Shown here: positions 53,609 to 62,395 of the stretch, piece by piece
How positions within the stretch are numbered: position 1 is the stretch's first letter
How the letters are laid out: each line of letters starts with the position of its first letter
Origin: Promethearchaeota archaeon
Lineage (GTDB): Archaea; Asgardarchaeota; Lokiarchaeia; Sigynarchaeales; SOKP01
Direction of reading: 5' to 3'
Length of the DNA: 64,000 nucleotides
NCBI GenBank assembly: GCA_013375495.1
Contig: JABXKC010000006.1
Span: 58,491-122,490, forward strand
The notes under the pieces: generated by a model
Databases searched by the model: none
Told to the model about the DNA's origin: nothing
The model's input: the letters and a program-made list of their open reading frames with translations, nothing else
Position numbers and translations under genes: made by a program

Positions 53609-54658
53609 ATGAACAGAAAAAGAAAAATATATTTAAAATATATAGGAATTCTTATTTTGTTATTACTTCCGTTGCTTGGACTAATTGGAATCGTAATTAG
53701 TAGAACCATAATCACCCCTAATGATCAATTTTTTGTAGTAAATAAAGGTGAAATTCCAAATATTAATATAAATACCTGGAGTTTAACGATTGATGGACAT
53801 GTTAACAATAATTTGATTTTTACCTACTCCAACTTTACTTCTCAGCCTTCGCAAGAGGTTTTAGCAACAATACAATGTGTTGAAGGACCCTCTGGTACAG
53901 CTTTATGGAAAGGGATCCGGTTAAGAGCTTTACTAGATTTAGCAGAAGTGAAGACTGGAGCTGTAGATGTTGTTTTTTACGCCGCAGATGATTATTCTTC
54001 TTCATTAACTATCGAAGAAGCAAGTGTGGATGAAGTTCTTTTAGCGTATGAAATGAATCATGAACTTCTTCCTATTGAACAAGGGTTTCCTGTTAGAGTA
54101 ATTGCCCCAAACCATCAAGGATATAAATGGGTGAAATGGGTCGTTAGAGTAGAGATTGTAAATTATGATTATATAGGTTTTTGGGAAAGTCGGGGATGGA
54201 GTGATGATGCTTCAATTACACCTTTAACAGATTGGATTTTGCATGCTGTATTACTGTCGATTTCTTTACTTTTCGGAGGGTTAGCTGTTATATCTGGTTT
54301 AAAAAGGTCTCCAATAACTGAATTTTTTCATGATCTTCCTAAGTTTGTAAATAGGAAATTCCATATTACTGTTGGTGCTAGCTATTTTCTCACTTCTCTC
54401 AGTGTTTTCTTATATTGGATTATCTCCACAATCTTAAACAGAGGAGCTGTATTATATACGATTCATGGCATAACAGCTTTAATATCTATCATTTTTGTTA
54501 TACTTGGGGCTATTTTAGGCTTTAGAAAATTAAAAAAGAGGGATATTAAAAAAAGAACTTTGCACTATAAATTGAGCCTATATTCTTTTTATTCGTTTTT
54601 AATAACTATTTTATTAGGATTTTTAATTGTGTTTCTGAGTATTTCTCGTCTCTATTAA
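53609..54658 (+). CDS. YedY-like molybdopterin domain fused to a cytochrome b-type membrane domain
   Basis: A 349-residue protein. An N-terminal membrane segment (about 11-32) is followed by a sulfite-oxidase-type molybdopterin domain (about 40-190) with the Mo-ligand Cys90 in ATIQCVEGPSGTALWKG. Then four membrane helices follow, with His212, His252, His286 and His319 at positions typical of b-haem ligands. Bacterial YedY (MsrP) and its haem partner YedZ (MsrQ) are separate; here they are joined. The catalytic domain would face outward. The substrate, perhaps a sulfoxide or sulfite, is unknown. The ribosome binding site is GAGGAAG. Confidence 0.8.
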   Translation: MNRKRKIYLKYIGILILLLLPLLGLIGIVISRTIITPNDQFFVVNKGEIPNININTWSLTIDGHVNNNLIFTYSNFTSQPSQEVLATIQCVEGPSGTALWKGIRLRALLDLAEVKTGAVDVVFYAADDYSSSLTIEEASVDEVLLAYEMNHELLPIEQGFPVRVIAPNHQGYKWVKWVVRVEIVNYDYIGFWESRGWSDDASITPLTDWILHAVLLSISLLFGGLAVISGLKRSPITEFFHDLPKFVNRKFHITVGASYFLTSLSVFLYWIISTILNRGAVLYTIHGITALISIIFVILGAILGFRKLKKRDIKKRTLHYKLSLYSFYSFLITILLGFLIVFLSISRLY

Positions 54659-54731
54659 ACGAAGTATTTATGATTCCATTAAAATTGGATAGAATGGTAA
54701 TATTCAAAAATAACTAAAATTTTTCATAAAC

Positions 54732-55418
54732 ATGGGGAATTTTGATAAATATCTTCAACCTACTGAATTTTTCGATTTTAACAAAAAATTTGTCCGAGAG
54801 AGAGCTCTCGAGATCACCGAAGGTTTAGAATCTGAAAAGGAAAAAGCAATCGTACTGTTTTATTGGGTAAGGGATCAAATTAAATATAACATGCACACAT
54901 ACATTCCATCCGTCAAAGCAAATTTTAAAGCAAGCGTAACTTTAAGACGAAAGAATGGTTTCTGCGTATCTAAATCTGTCTTGTTATCTTCTTTTGCTCG
55001 AGCAGTTGGAATCCCCGCAAGGATTCACTTAGTTGATTTAATAAATCACAGGATATCTCAAAAAATTATCGATTTTATGGAAACTAATGTGATGCATTAT
55101 CACGGGTATAGCGAACTTTACCTAAACGGTAAATGGGTAAAATTGACACCTTCTTTTGACCAAGCAACTGCAATAAAAGCAGGATTCCTTCCTATGACTG
55201 AATTCGACGGTGAGAACGACGCTGTTTTTCCTCCATACGATATTGAAGGCAGAAAATTCGGAGAATATCTCCAAGATCGAGGAATTCACGCAGATCTACC
55301 CCTTGATGATATCGCAAAAGTATTTTATGAAAAGTATCCAAAGTTTTATAAATATATTATAACTGGAGAGATGGAACCGGTAAAAGATAAAACATTAACT
55401 TATAAAAAGATAAGCTAG
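54732..55418 (+). CDS. Transglutaminase-like cysteine protease-fold protein
   Basis: A 228-residue protein with the transglutaminase core: Cys78 in NGFCVSKS, His124 in HYHGYSELYLNGKW and Asp143 in TPSFD. The family hydrolyses peptides or amides or forms isopeptide bonds. No signal sequence is found. It lies downstream of the YedY-like gene and ends 2 bases from the convergent ftr gene. The substrate is unknown. Confidence 0.82.
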   Translation: MGNFDKYLQPTEFFDFNKKFVRERALEITEGLESEKEKAIVLFYWVRDQIKYNMHTYIPSVKANFKASVTLRRKNGFCVSKSVLLSSFARAVGIPARIHLVDLINHRISQKIIDFMETNVMHYHGYSELYLNGKWVKLTPSFDQATAIKAGFLPMTEFDGENDAVFPPYDIEGRKFGEYLQDRGIHADLPLDDIAKVFYEKYPKFYKYIITGEMEPVKDKTLTYKKIS

Positions 55419-55420
55419 CT

Positions 55421-56344
55421 CTAACTAAAATAACTTTCTTTTAAACCCAATTCTCTTAAATATATTTTATACTTACCTAATTTTCCCCCGTAATTCCCTG
55501 CTGAAATCTTAATCAGTCCCTCCATGTCTGAAATACCCTCTATAGTTTTTTGCATTGCCAATTTCAAATCCTCAAGCTGAAGTCCATTAAACACAATTTC
55601 CGGAATTGATTTCACTCCCACAGGAACTTGAAATTCCTTTGGAGTTAACTTATCTTTGAGCGTAGGACAAAATGGGTGATTCGTTGATGGTCCTATTTCA
55701 GGATATTTAGCATCAGGAGGAACAGGCTTTGAACCTGCTGAGCATACATCAAAAGTAGTACACACATTATCGATCTCAGCCAATATTTTGACGCTTTCTC
55801 TTCCAATCTTGACACCAGAATCGACAGAATCGCAAAATAACCATAAGTTTCCTCCCATAACACCTTTAGCATAAGATATGTTTTCTTCAATTAAAAAATC
55901 GTACCCCATCATAATTGGGATGTTAATTAGTTTTCGATTAAATTTTCCAACAATCCACTCGTATCCATCCCCACAGTGGCCTACATTTTTCATCATATTA
56001 AACCTAAACTCCGTTGTTTCTGGATAATTATCATATACCGCTGTTGTCGGAACAACAAGAATTCCCTGCCTCATTCTACGACCGAGTTGTTCGTAAAACT
56101 TAGCTGTAGCCTTCTTTCCTGTTCCAGTTACCCATAGTTGCACGATTGCTCCCAGTCTTCTATCGATAGTTTCTTTTTCGGAAAGCCACCGAACAACACC
56201 TCCTTCTGCATCTCCGAAAACAGTTGAAGGAAGGGCAGTAAATGCTTTTATAGCTCGAGTTAAGAATTCAGCATCTTGAGCAGTTACCATTAATTGAACT
56301 ACTAATCCCTCAAATGCTTCACAATATGTATCAACAATTTCCAA
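55421..56344 (-). CDS. ftr: Formylmethanofuran:tetrahydromethanopterin formyltransferase
   Basis: A 307-residue protein, close to the usual size of Ftr. The opening (DTYCEAFEGLVVQLMVTAQD), the middle (GRRMRQGILVVPTTAVYDN) and the cysteine-containing DNVCTTFDVCSAGSKP region are diagnostic. It transfers a formyl group between methanofuran and H4MPT in methanogenesis, in the archaeal Wood-Ljungdahl path and in reverse C1 oxidation. No other genes of the path are in this window. Confidence 0.93.
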   Translation of the reverse strand: MEIVDTYCEAFEGLVVQLMVTAQDAEFLTRAIKAFTALPSTVFGDAEGGVVRWLSEKETIDRRLGAIVQLWVTGTGKKATAKFYEQLGRRMRQGILVVPTTAVYDNYPETTEFRFNMMKNVGHCGDGYEWIVGKFNRKLINIPIMMGYDFLIEENISYAKGVMGGNLWLFCDSVDSGVKIGRESVKILAEIDNVCTTFDVCSAGSKPVPPDAKYPEIGPSTNHPFCPTLKDKLTPKEFQVPVGVKSIPEIVFNGLQLEDLKLAMQKTIEGISDMEGLIKISAGNYGGKLGKYKIYLRELGLKESYFS

Positions 56345-56690
56345 TTTTCACACTTCTTATCTATACTACTAATGATAATATAATCACTTTTATAATGGTT
56401 TTTAACTTAATTATTTAACTTGTATAAATGAAGTCGCCGTCCAAGTTTTTCCAAAATCAGTTATTTATGGAGTAAACTATAGCTAATTAACCCACAAGCT
56501 TAGAAAATGTTTTATTTTTTAACTAAATGATTTGTTGTAGAATAACAAAGAGGAATGTTTGAATTTCACTAGATTAGTAGCTAGAAATCATGCCTTAGGT
56601 TTATATTATAAAAAATATAATTAGATATTAAGGAAATAAAGTCTAAAATGTCTACTTCATTTTAGTCAATGATAAACCTGATGTGAAAAT
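56345..56690. other. Intergenic region
   Basis: AT-rich spacer between ftr and the carboxylesterase gene. No reading frame, RNA gene or repeat is convincing. It presumably contains the promoter of the esterase gene. Confidence 0.4.
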
Positions 56691-58409
56691 ATGTCATTTA
56701 TGATGAAACTGGTCTATTTATTCGTCCCTTTTATTAGATTGAGTAATTTAATCAAAAGAACCGTTTCTCCGCCCATTAAACGTTTTTTTGCACCTAAAAT
56801 ATCAGATCATACATACGAACTTGGTGAATGGAATAATAATGCTACTGTCCAAACAAAAAATGGGCTGTTAACTGGTTATTCGGATAAAAATACCTGGTGT
56901 TGGAAGGGAATTCCCTATGCAACTCCTCCAGTAGGGGAACTACGATGGAAAGCACCACTCAATCCTGTTCCTTGGCTCGGAACGCGTAAAACAAGAAAAT
57001 TTGGGAATACTGCAGCACAATTTATGCCCTTCCTAGGCCCAATTGGCTCAGAAGACTGTCTCTACCTCAACATCTGGCGCCCTAAAAGTTCAGAAACTGA
57101 GTTACCTGTTTACTTGTATATCCACGGGGGTGGTAACTCAATAGGAACAGCTGCTACGACCCAATATTATGGTAATGCGGTGGCAGATAAGTCAAAATTG
57201 TTATATATCTCTGTTAACTATCGCCTAGGGGCAATGGGATGGTTTATTCACCCTGCCGTGACAGGAAATGGCTCTTCAGAAGACCAAAGCGGGAATTTCG
57301 GTACTCTTGATCTGATAAAGTCCTTGGAGTGGGTTCATGAGAACATCAGAGCATTTGGTGGTGATCCAAACAATGTAACAATCGCAGGTGAATCTGGTGG
57401 AGCTTTTAACGTACTTTCACTCCTTGTTTCTCCCGCAGCGAAAGGTCTTTTTCACCATGCTATTTCAGAAAGCGCCCTTTCGCTCATATGGAGCCCTAAT
57501 GATGCCATAGTCCAGAGTAACAAACTTCTTGTATCTCTCCTCGTTAAGGAACGAAAGGCTGATAATGAAAAAGAAGCAGAACAACTCATTAGCAAGATGA
57601 TGGACGATGAAATTAATGAGTACCTCCGTTCGAAATCAGCCTTTACAATCACGAAAAACATCCCTACTAAAGACTTTGGAATGGCAGAATGGCACACTAT
57701 CTTCACCGATGGAGTTATAATCCCAGAAGAAGGGTATGATGTATTTTCATCTGGAGTTTGGGCAAACAAGGTACCTTTAATTATTGGTTGCACCAAAGAC
57801 GAAATGAAGCTTTTTGGTTATTTTAGAAAGGATCCCCCTTTAAATCCACGGGAATATGATTTAGTTTGGGGTTACTATTCATTACTATGGCGTGCAAACG
57901 GAGTTGATGTCATAGCAAGGAGAATAACTTCTAATAGCGATGTACCCGTCTACGCATACCGGTTTGACTGGGGAAGCCCTGATAGTAACGGACTAAGCGT
58001 TCTACCAAGAAATAAGGGGCAGGAACTGGGTGCTCACCACAGTGCAGAGATACCTTTCTTTTTAGGGATGGGAATGGGTGAAATAGCCATGATGATAGGA
58101 AAAACCCATACAAAGCATAACTATCTTAGTCGTGAAAGACTAACTAACTTGTGCATGAGCTATCTAGCCAATTTTGCAAAGACAGGCAATCCTAACGGAG
58201 AAATGTTACTTCATTGGCCTACTTGGGATAACACTAAAGGAAAAGAAAAGATTCTTGTCCTCGACGCTGGAATCAGCGATTTAAAGCTGTCATATCTGAG
58301 GGAGATGATCAATGTCCGAGGCGTACTAGATCTTATCAATTCTGAACTCGAAGAACCTGAACGGGGAAAAGTGTTGGCGATGCTCAATGATTTCATACCT
58401 TTAGACTAA
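56691..58409 (+). CDS. Type-B carboxylesterase
   Basis: A 572-residue alpha/beta hydrolase with a hydrophobic N-terminal segment (about 4-18). Catalytic Ser is in AGESGGAFNV, the oxyanion loop is YIHGGGNS, and His is in GAHHSAEIPF; the acid is probably in CTKDEMKLF. Family members hydrolyse esters and include many bacterial and eukaryotic enzymes. Codon usage and G+C are visibly higher than in the neighbours (for example, many CTC, GGC and CCT codons), suggesting transfer from bacteria. Confidence 0.85.
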   Translation: MSFMMKLVYLFVPFIRLSNLIKRTVSPPIKRFFAPKISDHTYELGEWNNNATVQTKNGLLTGYSDKNTWCWKGIPYATPPVGELRWKAPLNPVPWLGTRKTRKFGNTAAQFMPFLGPIGSEDCLYLNIWRPKSSETELPVYLYIHGGGNSIGTAATTQYYGNAVADKSKLLYISVNYRLGAMGWFIHPAVTGNGSSEDQSGNFGTLDLIKSLEWVHENIRAFGGDPNNVTIAGESGGAFNVLSLLVSPAAKGLFHHAISESALSLIWSPNDAIVQSNKLLVSLLVKERKADNEKEAEQLISKMMDDEINEYLRSKSAFTITKNIPTKDFGMAEWHTIFTDGVIIPEEGYDVFSSGVWANKVPLIIGCTKDEMKLFGYFRKDPPLNPREYDLVWGYYSLLWRANGVDVIARRITSNSDVPVYAYRFDWGSPDSNGLSVLPRNKGQELGAHHSAEIPFFLGMGMGEIAMMIGKTHTKHNYLSRERLTNLCMSYLANFAKTGNPNGEMLLHWPTWDNTKGKEKILVLDAGISDLKLSYLREMINVRGVLDLINSELEEPERGKVLAMLNDFIPLD

Positions 58410-58538
58410 ATTGATTGGTTAGGCCCTGTCATTCGAGATATATAAAAATTAGAACAAATAAAAATATAAAATTAAACGCTTATTAACTAGTAATTAATAA
58501 CAATTTTAATCTGTAAAATTATATAGAGAATCAGTATT

Positions 58539-59462
58539 ATGCCAGTTGGAATATATCTTTACGAAATTGACGAATCGTTTGGACCAAATGTATTAGCGGA
58601 ATACTATTTGGCTAATGAGAATAAAGTAAATCAGGAAATATTAAAGGATTTTGAAGAAAAACACGTCCAAAAAGAATTTTCTGATACAATATTTTGGAAC
58701 GAAGATTTACGGTATTATTCGTCAAAAATGGATGCAAAATCTATTGATCGAGATAATATGTTTCTAGGTTTCGTTCTAAAACAGGACGAAGATTTAGTCT
58801 CTTTCAAGAGTATTCTAGAAAACATCGCATCCAAAGTTGTTAAAGATTTCTCAAAAGATAAAGGAGACCTAGAAGCATTATTAAGGAAAGAATTTGATTC
58901 GATTTTCACTTTCATGGAAAAGTTGAAGGAACCAGCTATGGTTAAAGAAACTATCAATGATAAAACTAAAAAAATGCTTGACGATGGTAAATTGCAGGAA
59001 GCTAGAGAATTAATTGACTTAGGGGAGCAAATTCCTGAGAAATTATCCGAGGAAATAAAACTTGCTGAACAACAGCTAAATGAGGGGTTTTATAAAAAAG
59101 CAAAAAGAACTTTTCTAAAAGCTGCTGAATTGGCAGAAACCATTCAAGAAGTGGATATCGTCTCGTTTTTAATAAATAAAGCCGAACAGGTGGGAAAGTT
59201 TCCGGATTTAATTAAAGAGCGGGAAGTTAATCTTAAAGAAATAGAAAATAGGGTCGAAGAGTTACATCATAACAAACTTCATCTATATCACGAATTAGTA
59301 AAGCCATCAGATACTTTAATTAATATTTCGAACTCATTTGAGGATCATGAAACAACCACAACATTAACTGAATTCCTTAATAACAGCAAAAGAGCAGATG
59401 AATTAGCTAAAGAATTATTTAATTTAGATAAAAAATTGAAGGAAATTCTACAAAAACTGTAA
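58539..59462 (+). CDS. Coiled-coil protein with possible longin-like N-terminal domain
   Basis: A 307-residue protein. The N-terminus (GIYLYEIDESFGPNVLAEYYLA, then LGFVLKQDEDLVSFKSILENIA) has strand-helix features that could be a longin/roadblock-like fold. The rest (about 140-307) is a helical, TPR-like or coiled-coil region (KLQEARELIDLGEQIPEKL, FYKKAKRTFLKAAELAE). It converges with an AAA ATPase gene. No named family is recognised; involvement in membrane or vesicle-like processes is only a guess. Confidence 0.6.
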   Translation: MPVGIYLYEIDESFGPNVLAEYYLANENKVNQEILKDFEEKHVQKEFSDTIFWNEDLRYYSSKMDAKSIDRDNMFLGFVLKQDEDLVSFKSILENIASKVVKDFSKDKGDLEALLRKEFDSIFTFMEKLKEPAMVKETINDKTKKMLDDGKLQEARELIDLGEQIPEKLSEEIKLAEQQLNEGFYKKAKRTFLKAAELAETIQEVDIVSFLINKAEQVGKFPDLIKEREVNLKEIENRVEELHHNKLHLYHELVKPSDTLINISNSFEDHETTTTLTEFLNNSKRADELAKELFNLDKKLKEILQKL

Positions 59463-59498
59463 GCGAAGTTATTATTAAATTTGAAAAAAGTTAATTTT

Positions 59499-61319
59499 TT
59501 ATTCTTCAGAATTCCCTGAAGGTTCTTCAACTTGTGGTGGATTATATTCTCCAATATCGGGAAATATGATTCTGGCTATTTCCCAACCTTCTTTCGATGG
59601 ATAAGTTAATGCGTTGGCAATCAAATTTTCGCCTGTTTCGTTCGATAACTCCACTTTGTGAATTTCTTGATTATTTTGCAAAATCGATTCAAATTTAGCA
59701 CCGCTACTACCGACTGGTACTATTAAAATTGCTGAATCAATTGCTTTTTGATCAATAGCATCTTTTAGTCTTTTCGCGGCATAATACCCTGCGACGCCCG
59801 CGCTTCTATCGAAAGTCTTAATCGAGGGAATCTCCATACCCCATTTTTTACCTCCAAATTCAATCAATGCAGCTAATGTTTGACTCCTTTTTCCCATCAT
59901 GAATTTATATTCCATTTGAGTATTGAAATCCTTATTTTTTTCCTCTCCGGCTTTAATAATGCTTTTTAGAGTTGCTCCAGCGACTGAAGATGGATTTACA
60001 TCTATCACATATTCTTCTTCTGCTAAAATCTCCTCGATAGTCTTTTTAATGACTTCTCTAGGTTTCGAAAAATCAATAGCCTTTTCCTCCATCTCTCTTC
60101 TAGGTGGTTTTGCCGTCGCTACTATATCAGCACTCGCTTCTAGCAATTCTTCTACGCTCATTTCCTCTGTAACAACCTTATCAATGAACCTTCTACATAG
60201 TTTAATGGAATTTCTTGGATTTCCCTGAGTTTTTTCGTAAATAATTTCGATTAATTTTTCGTTCAATGGAAATAACGGATACAGTGGTGGATTTAAGTTG
60301 TTATCCTCCCAAAAAGCTTCCATGGATTTGCTAAAGAAGATTTTTAAATCATTTAAACTAAAAGGTTTTAAATCTTCTTCAGGTTCCATCCTTGATCTTA
60401 ATGGAGGATCAGCTATTTCTAAAATCCGTGGCCAAATTTCTTTCAAAACTGCTATAATAATGACTAAACCTTTGACCTCGTTATATAACCTTTTCAAAAT
60501 TTCAAGGAACTTTCTTTCGGCAGCTTCTCCAAGCATTCTATATGGAGATTCTAACTCATCAAAATAAAGGATCAGTACGCGATCTAAGTTTTCAGTTATT
60601 ATTTTAATCATAGCGAGGCAAACATCGTCTTCCTCAACTACTGAGTTTATTCCAAGCTCACTTAGTTCTTCTGGTTGAAGATCTTCGCCTAATAACCACC
60701 TTTCTGCTAAGGCTTTTTTGCTTTTATCTAATTGGTAAGTAACCAACGCTTTTACGCAGTCAGCGAAAACCCCTGGAAATTCCCTTATACCTTTTTGAAT
60801 AACTTCTTCGATTTTAGGTTTTTGAAATAACCCGCCCTTTTTCCCTCCCCATTTTTCTCTTACTAATTTTTCTGAAACAATGTCGAGGATTTCTGGACCC
60901 ACATCTTCTATTATGCACGTATAGACGTGTAACAATACTCTAATAGAAGCAGGGGGGCTAGGGATATAAATAATTGTCCAATCTGTAGGTTCTAGCTGAC
61001 TTGTATCTCTCTCTTCTGCTTCGGCGTTTTCTTCCAATTTCTTTCTATTTTCTCGCTCTTTATCTTTAAATGAATGATAAGCATGAGTCTTTCCAGTTCC
61101 AGCTGACCCTAGGATGGGTATTAATCGAGACGATCTATCTCTATAAGTTTGACGCACTAATCTATAAACTTCTCTGTCAATATAACTTCTTGGCCGCGAA
61201 ATATCAATTTTATCTGGTATATCCCCTCTACTCACGAAATTAGAAAAGGGTAAAATCGGTGCTTCACGCAATACATCCAGATACATTTCCTTATCATCAT
61301 CTGAGAGTTCTGAATACAT
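59499..61319 (-). CDS. AAA+ type ATPase with uncharacterised C-terminal domain
   Basis: A 606-residue P-loop ATPase. Walker A is GSAGTGKT (71-78) and Walker B is LYFDE (D254-E255), with a Cdc6/Orc- or STAND-like lid (about 370-400: EKTQGNPRNSIKLCRRF). A compact C-terminal domain (about 440-590: LAALIEFGGKKWGMEIPSIKTF, AILIVPVGSSG) may be alpha/beta. An acidic tail ends the protein. No partner operon gene; the neighbour is convergent. The function is unknown. Confidence 0.65.
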   Translation of the reverse strand: MYSELSDDDKEMYLDVLREAPILPFSNFVSRGDIPDKIDISRPRSYIDREVYRLVRQTYRDRSSRLIPILGSAGTGKTHAYHSFKDKERENRKKLEENAEAEERDTSQLEPTDWTIIYIPSPPASIRVLLHVYTCIIEDVGPEILDIVSEKLVREKWGGKKGGLFQKPKIEEVIQKGIREFPGVFADCVKALVTYQLDKSKKALAERWLLGEDLQPEELSELGINSVVEEDDVCLAMIKIITENLDRVLILYFDELESPYRMLGEAAERKFLEILKRLYNEVKGLVIIIAVLKEIWPRILEIADPPLRSRMEPEEDLKPFSLNDLKIFFSKSMEAFWEDNNLNPPLYPLFPLNEKLIEIIYEKTQGNPRNSIKLCRRFIDKVVTEEMSVEELLEASADIVATAKPPRREMEEKAIDFSKPREVIKKTIEEILAEEEYVIDVNPSSVAGATLKSIIKAGEEKNKDFNTQMEYKFMMGKRSQTLAALIEFGGKKWGMEIPSIKTFDRSAGVAGYYAAKRLKDAIDQKAIDSAILIVPVGSSGAKFESILQNNQEIHKVELSNETGENLIANALTYPSKEGWEIARIIFPDIGEYNPPQVEEPSGNSEE

Positions 61320-61521
61320 AAAAATCTTCTCTACTTTATCGTTTTTAATTATGTTTGATTTTATATAACAATCTTTTTAGTTGGAATAAGTTTATTAAAC
61401 TAAACAATTTTTTCTAGAATAAAAGCTATTATATTTCTAGCTTTAGTATACATATTTAAATTTATAAATAAAAATTTAAGTGTAATTAATATCTACATAT
61501 ATTTTACAAGGAAGTGATAAA

Positions 61522-62157
61522 ATGTCGGGAAAAGACGATTATGATGATGAAGATGAGGAAGATATAAATGAAGATTTTTTCAACATGTTCAAAGGTTTAG
61601 GAGATCCAAGTAAAATATTTGGAAATTTCGATCCCGCCAAACTATTTAATTCAAAAGAATTTCAAAAAATGTTTAAAGAAATTTTTAAACAGCTCGCGAG
61701 AAATTTACCTAAAGAATTACAAGGACTCTCACCCGAAGAGATTACTAGAGAATTTATGAAAAAAGGACCAATCATGTATGGATTTAATATGGGTTTCGGT
61801 CCAGACGGTAAACCCATTATGAATTCATTCGGTAATCTCGAAAAGGAACCTATCTCCGGCGAACGAAAAGTAAGAAAAACAAGAGAACCGCTTGTAGAAG
61901 TGAACGAAGAAGAGGATCAGATTATTCTCATTGCTGAAATGCCAGGAGTCAACAAAGAAGATATTGAATTGAACGCTACAAATACATCCATAACGATTTC
62001 TACTGAAAAAATAGTTTCTGGCAGGAGTTATTTTAAAGAAATCGACTTACCTGCACCTATAAACTCAGATTATGCAAAAGCTCGCTATACGAACGGAATC
62101 CTTGAGGTTAAGCTAAAAAAAATAAAAGAAAAAGGAAAATCTATTGATATTGAGTAA
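61522..62157 (+). CDS. hsp20: Hsp20/alpha-crystallin small heat-shock protein
   Basis: A 211-residue chaperone. An acidic N-terminal extension (KDDYDDEDEEDINEDFFNMF) precedes a helical arm, then the alpha-crystallin domain (about 125-211: IILIAEMPGVNKEDIEL, RYTNGILEVKLKK). It prevents aggregation of unfolded proteins. The ribosome binding site is AAGGAAGTGA. The long arm and the GFNMGFGPDGKP segment are typical of the archaeal subgroup also named GvpH-like. Confidence 0.88.
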   Translation: MSGKDDYDDEDEEDINEDFFNMFKGLGDPSKIFGNFDPAKLFNSKEFQKMFKEIFKQLARNLPKELQGLSPEEITREFMKKGPIMYGFNMGFGPDGKPIMNSFGNLEKEPISGERKVRKTREPLVEVNEEEDQIILIAEMPGVNKEDIELNATNTSITISTEKIVSGRSYFKEIDLPAPINSDYAKARYTNGILEVKLKKIKEKGKSIDIE

Positions 62158-62231
62158 AAAGTGTTGATCTCTATTCTCGATTTTTGCTTCAATATAAACC
62201 TAAATTGATCAGATCGTGAAACGGTTATTGT

Positions 62232-62366
62232 TCATAAATACAAAAAACCAATAGAACCTTTTGATATTTGAAGTGAAAGTCTAGCAAGCAAATACGAAAT
62301 TGATGATTCATCCCCTTGATTCATGTTTAGAGAATACTCTCCAATACCATCGTGGGGGTTATGAGC
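62232..62366 (-). pseudogene. C-terminal relic of a toroid glycoside enzyme
   Basis: A minus-strand frame of about 44 codons with no start codon, ending at TGA (62232-62234). It reads HDGIGEYSLNMNQGDESSI then SYLLARLSLQ, which lines up with the C-terminal signature of the adjacent fusion gene (YDSITPTGINRNQGAESTL, then CLLSLL). The NQG-x-ES pattern and spacing agree. It lies just downstream of that gene, so it is best read as the decayed end of a second copy, or of an earlier C-terminus of a related gene. Confidence 0.6.
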
Positions 62367-62395
62367 TTATGATTACAATTGGTTGATTTGAAAAA

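Noticed and set aside
62290..62320. TTGATGATTC resembling a C box of a C/D guide RNA
   Set aside because: No matching D, C' or D' boxes at the right spacing; the stretch is better explained by the toroid-enzyme relic on the other strand.
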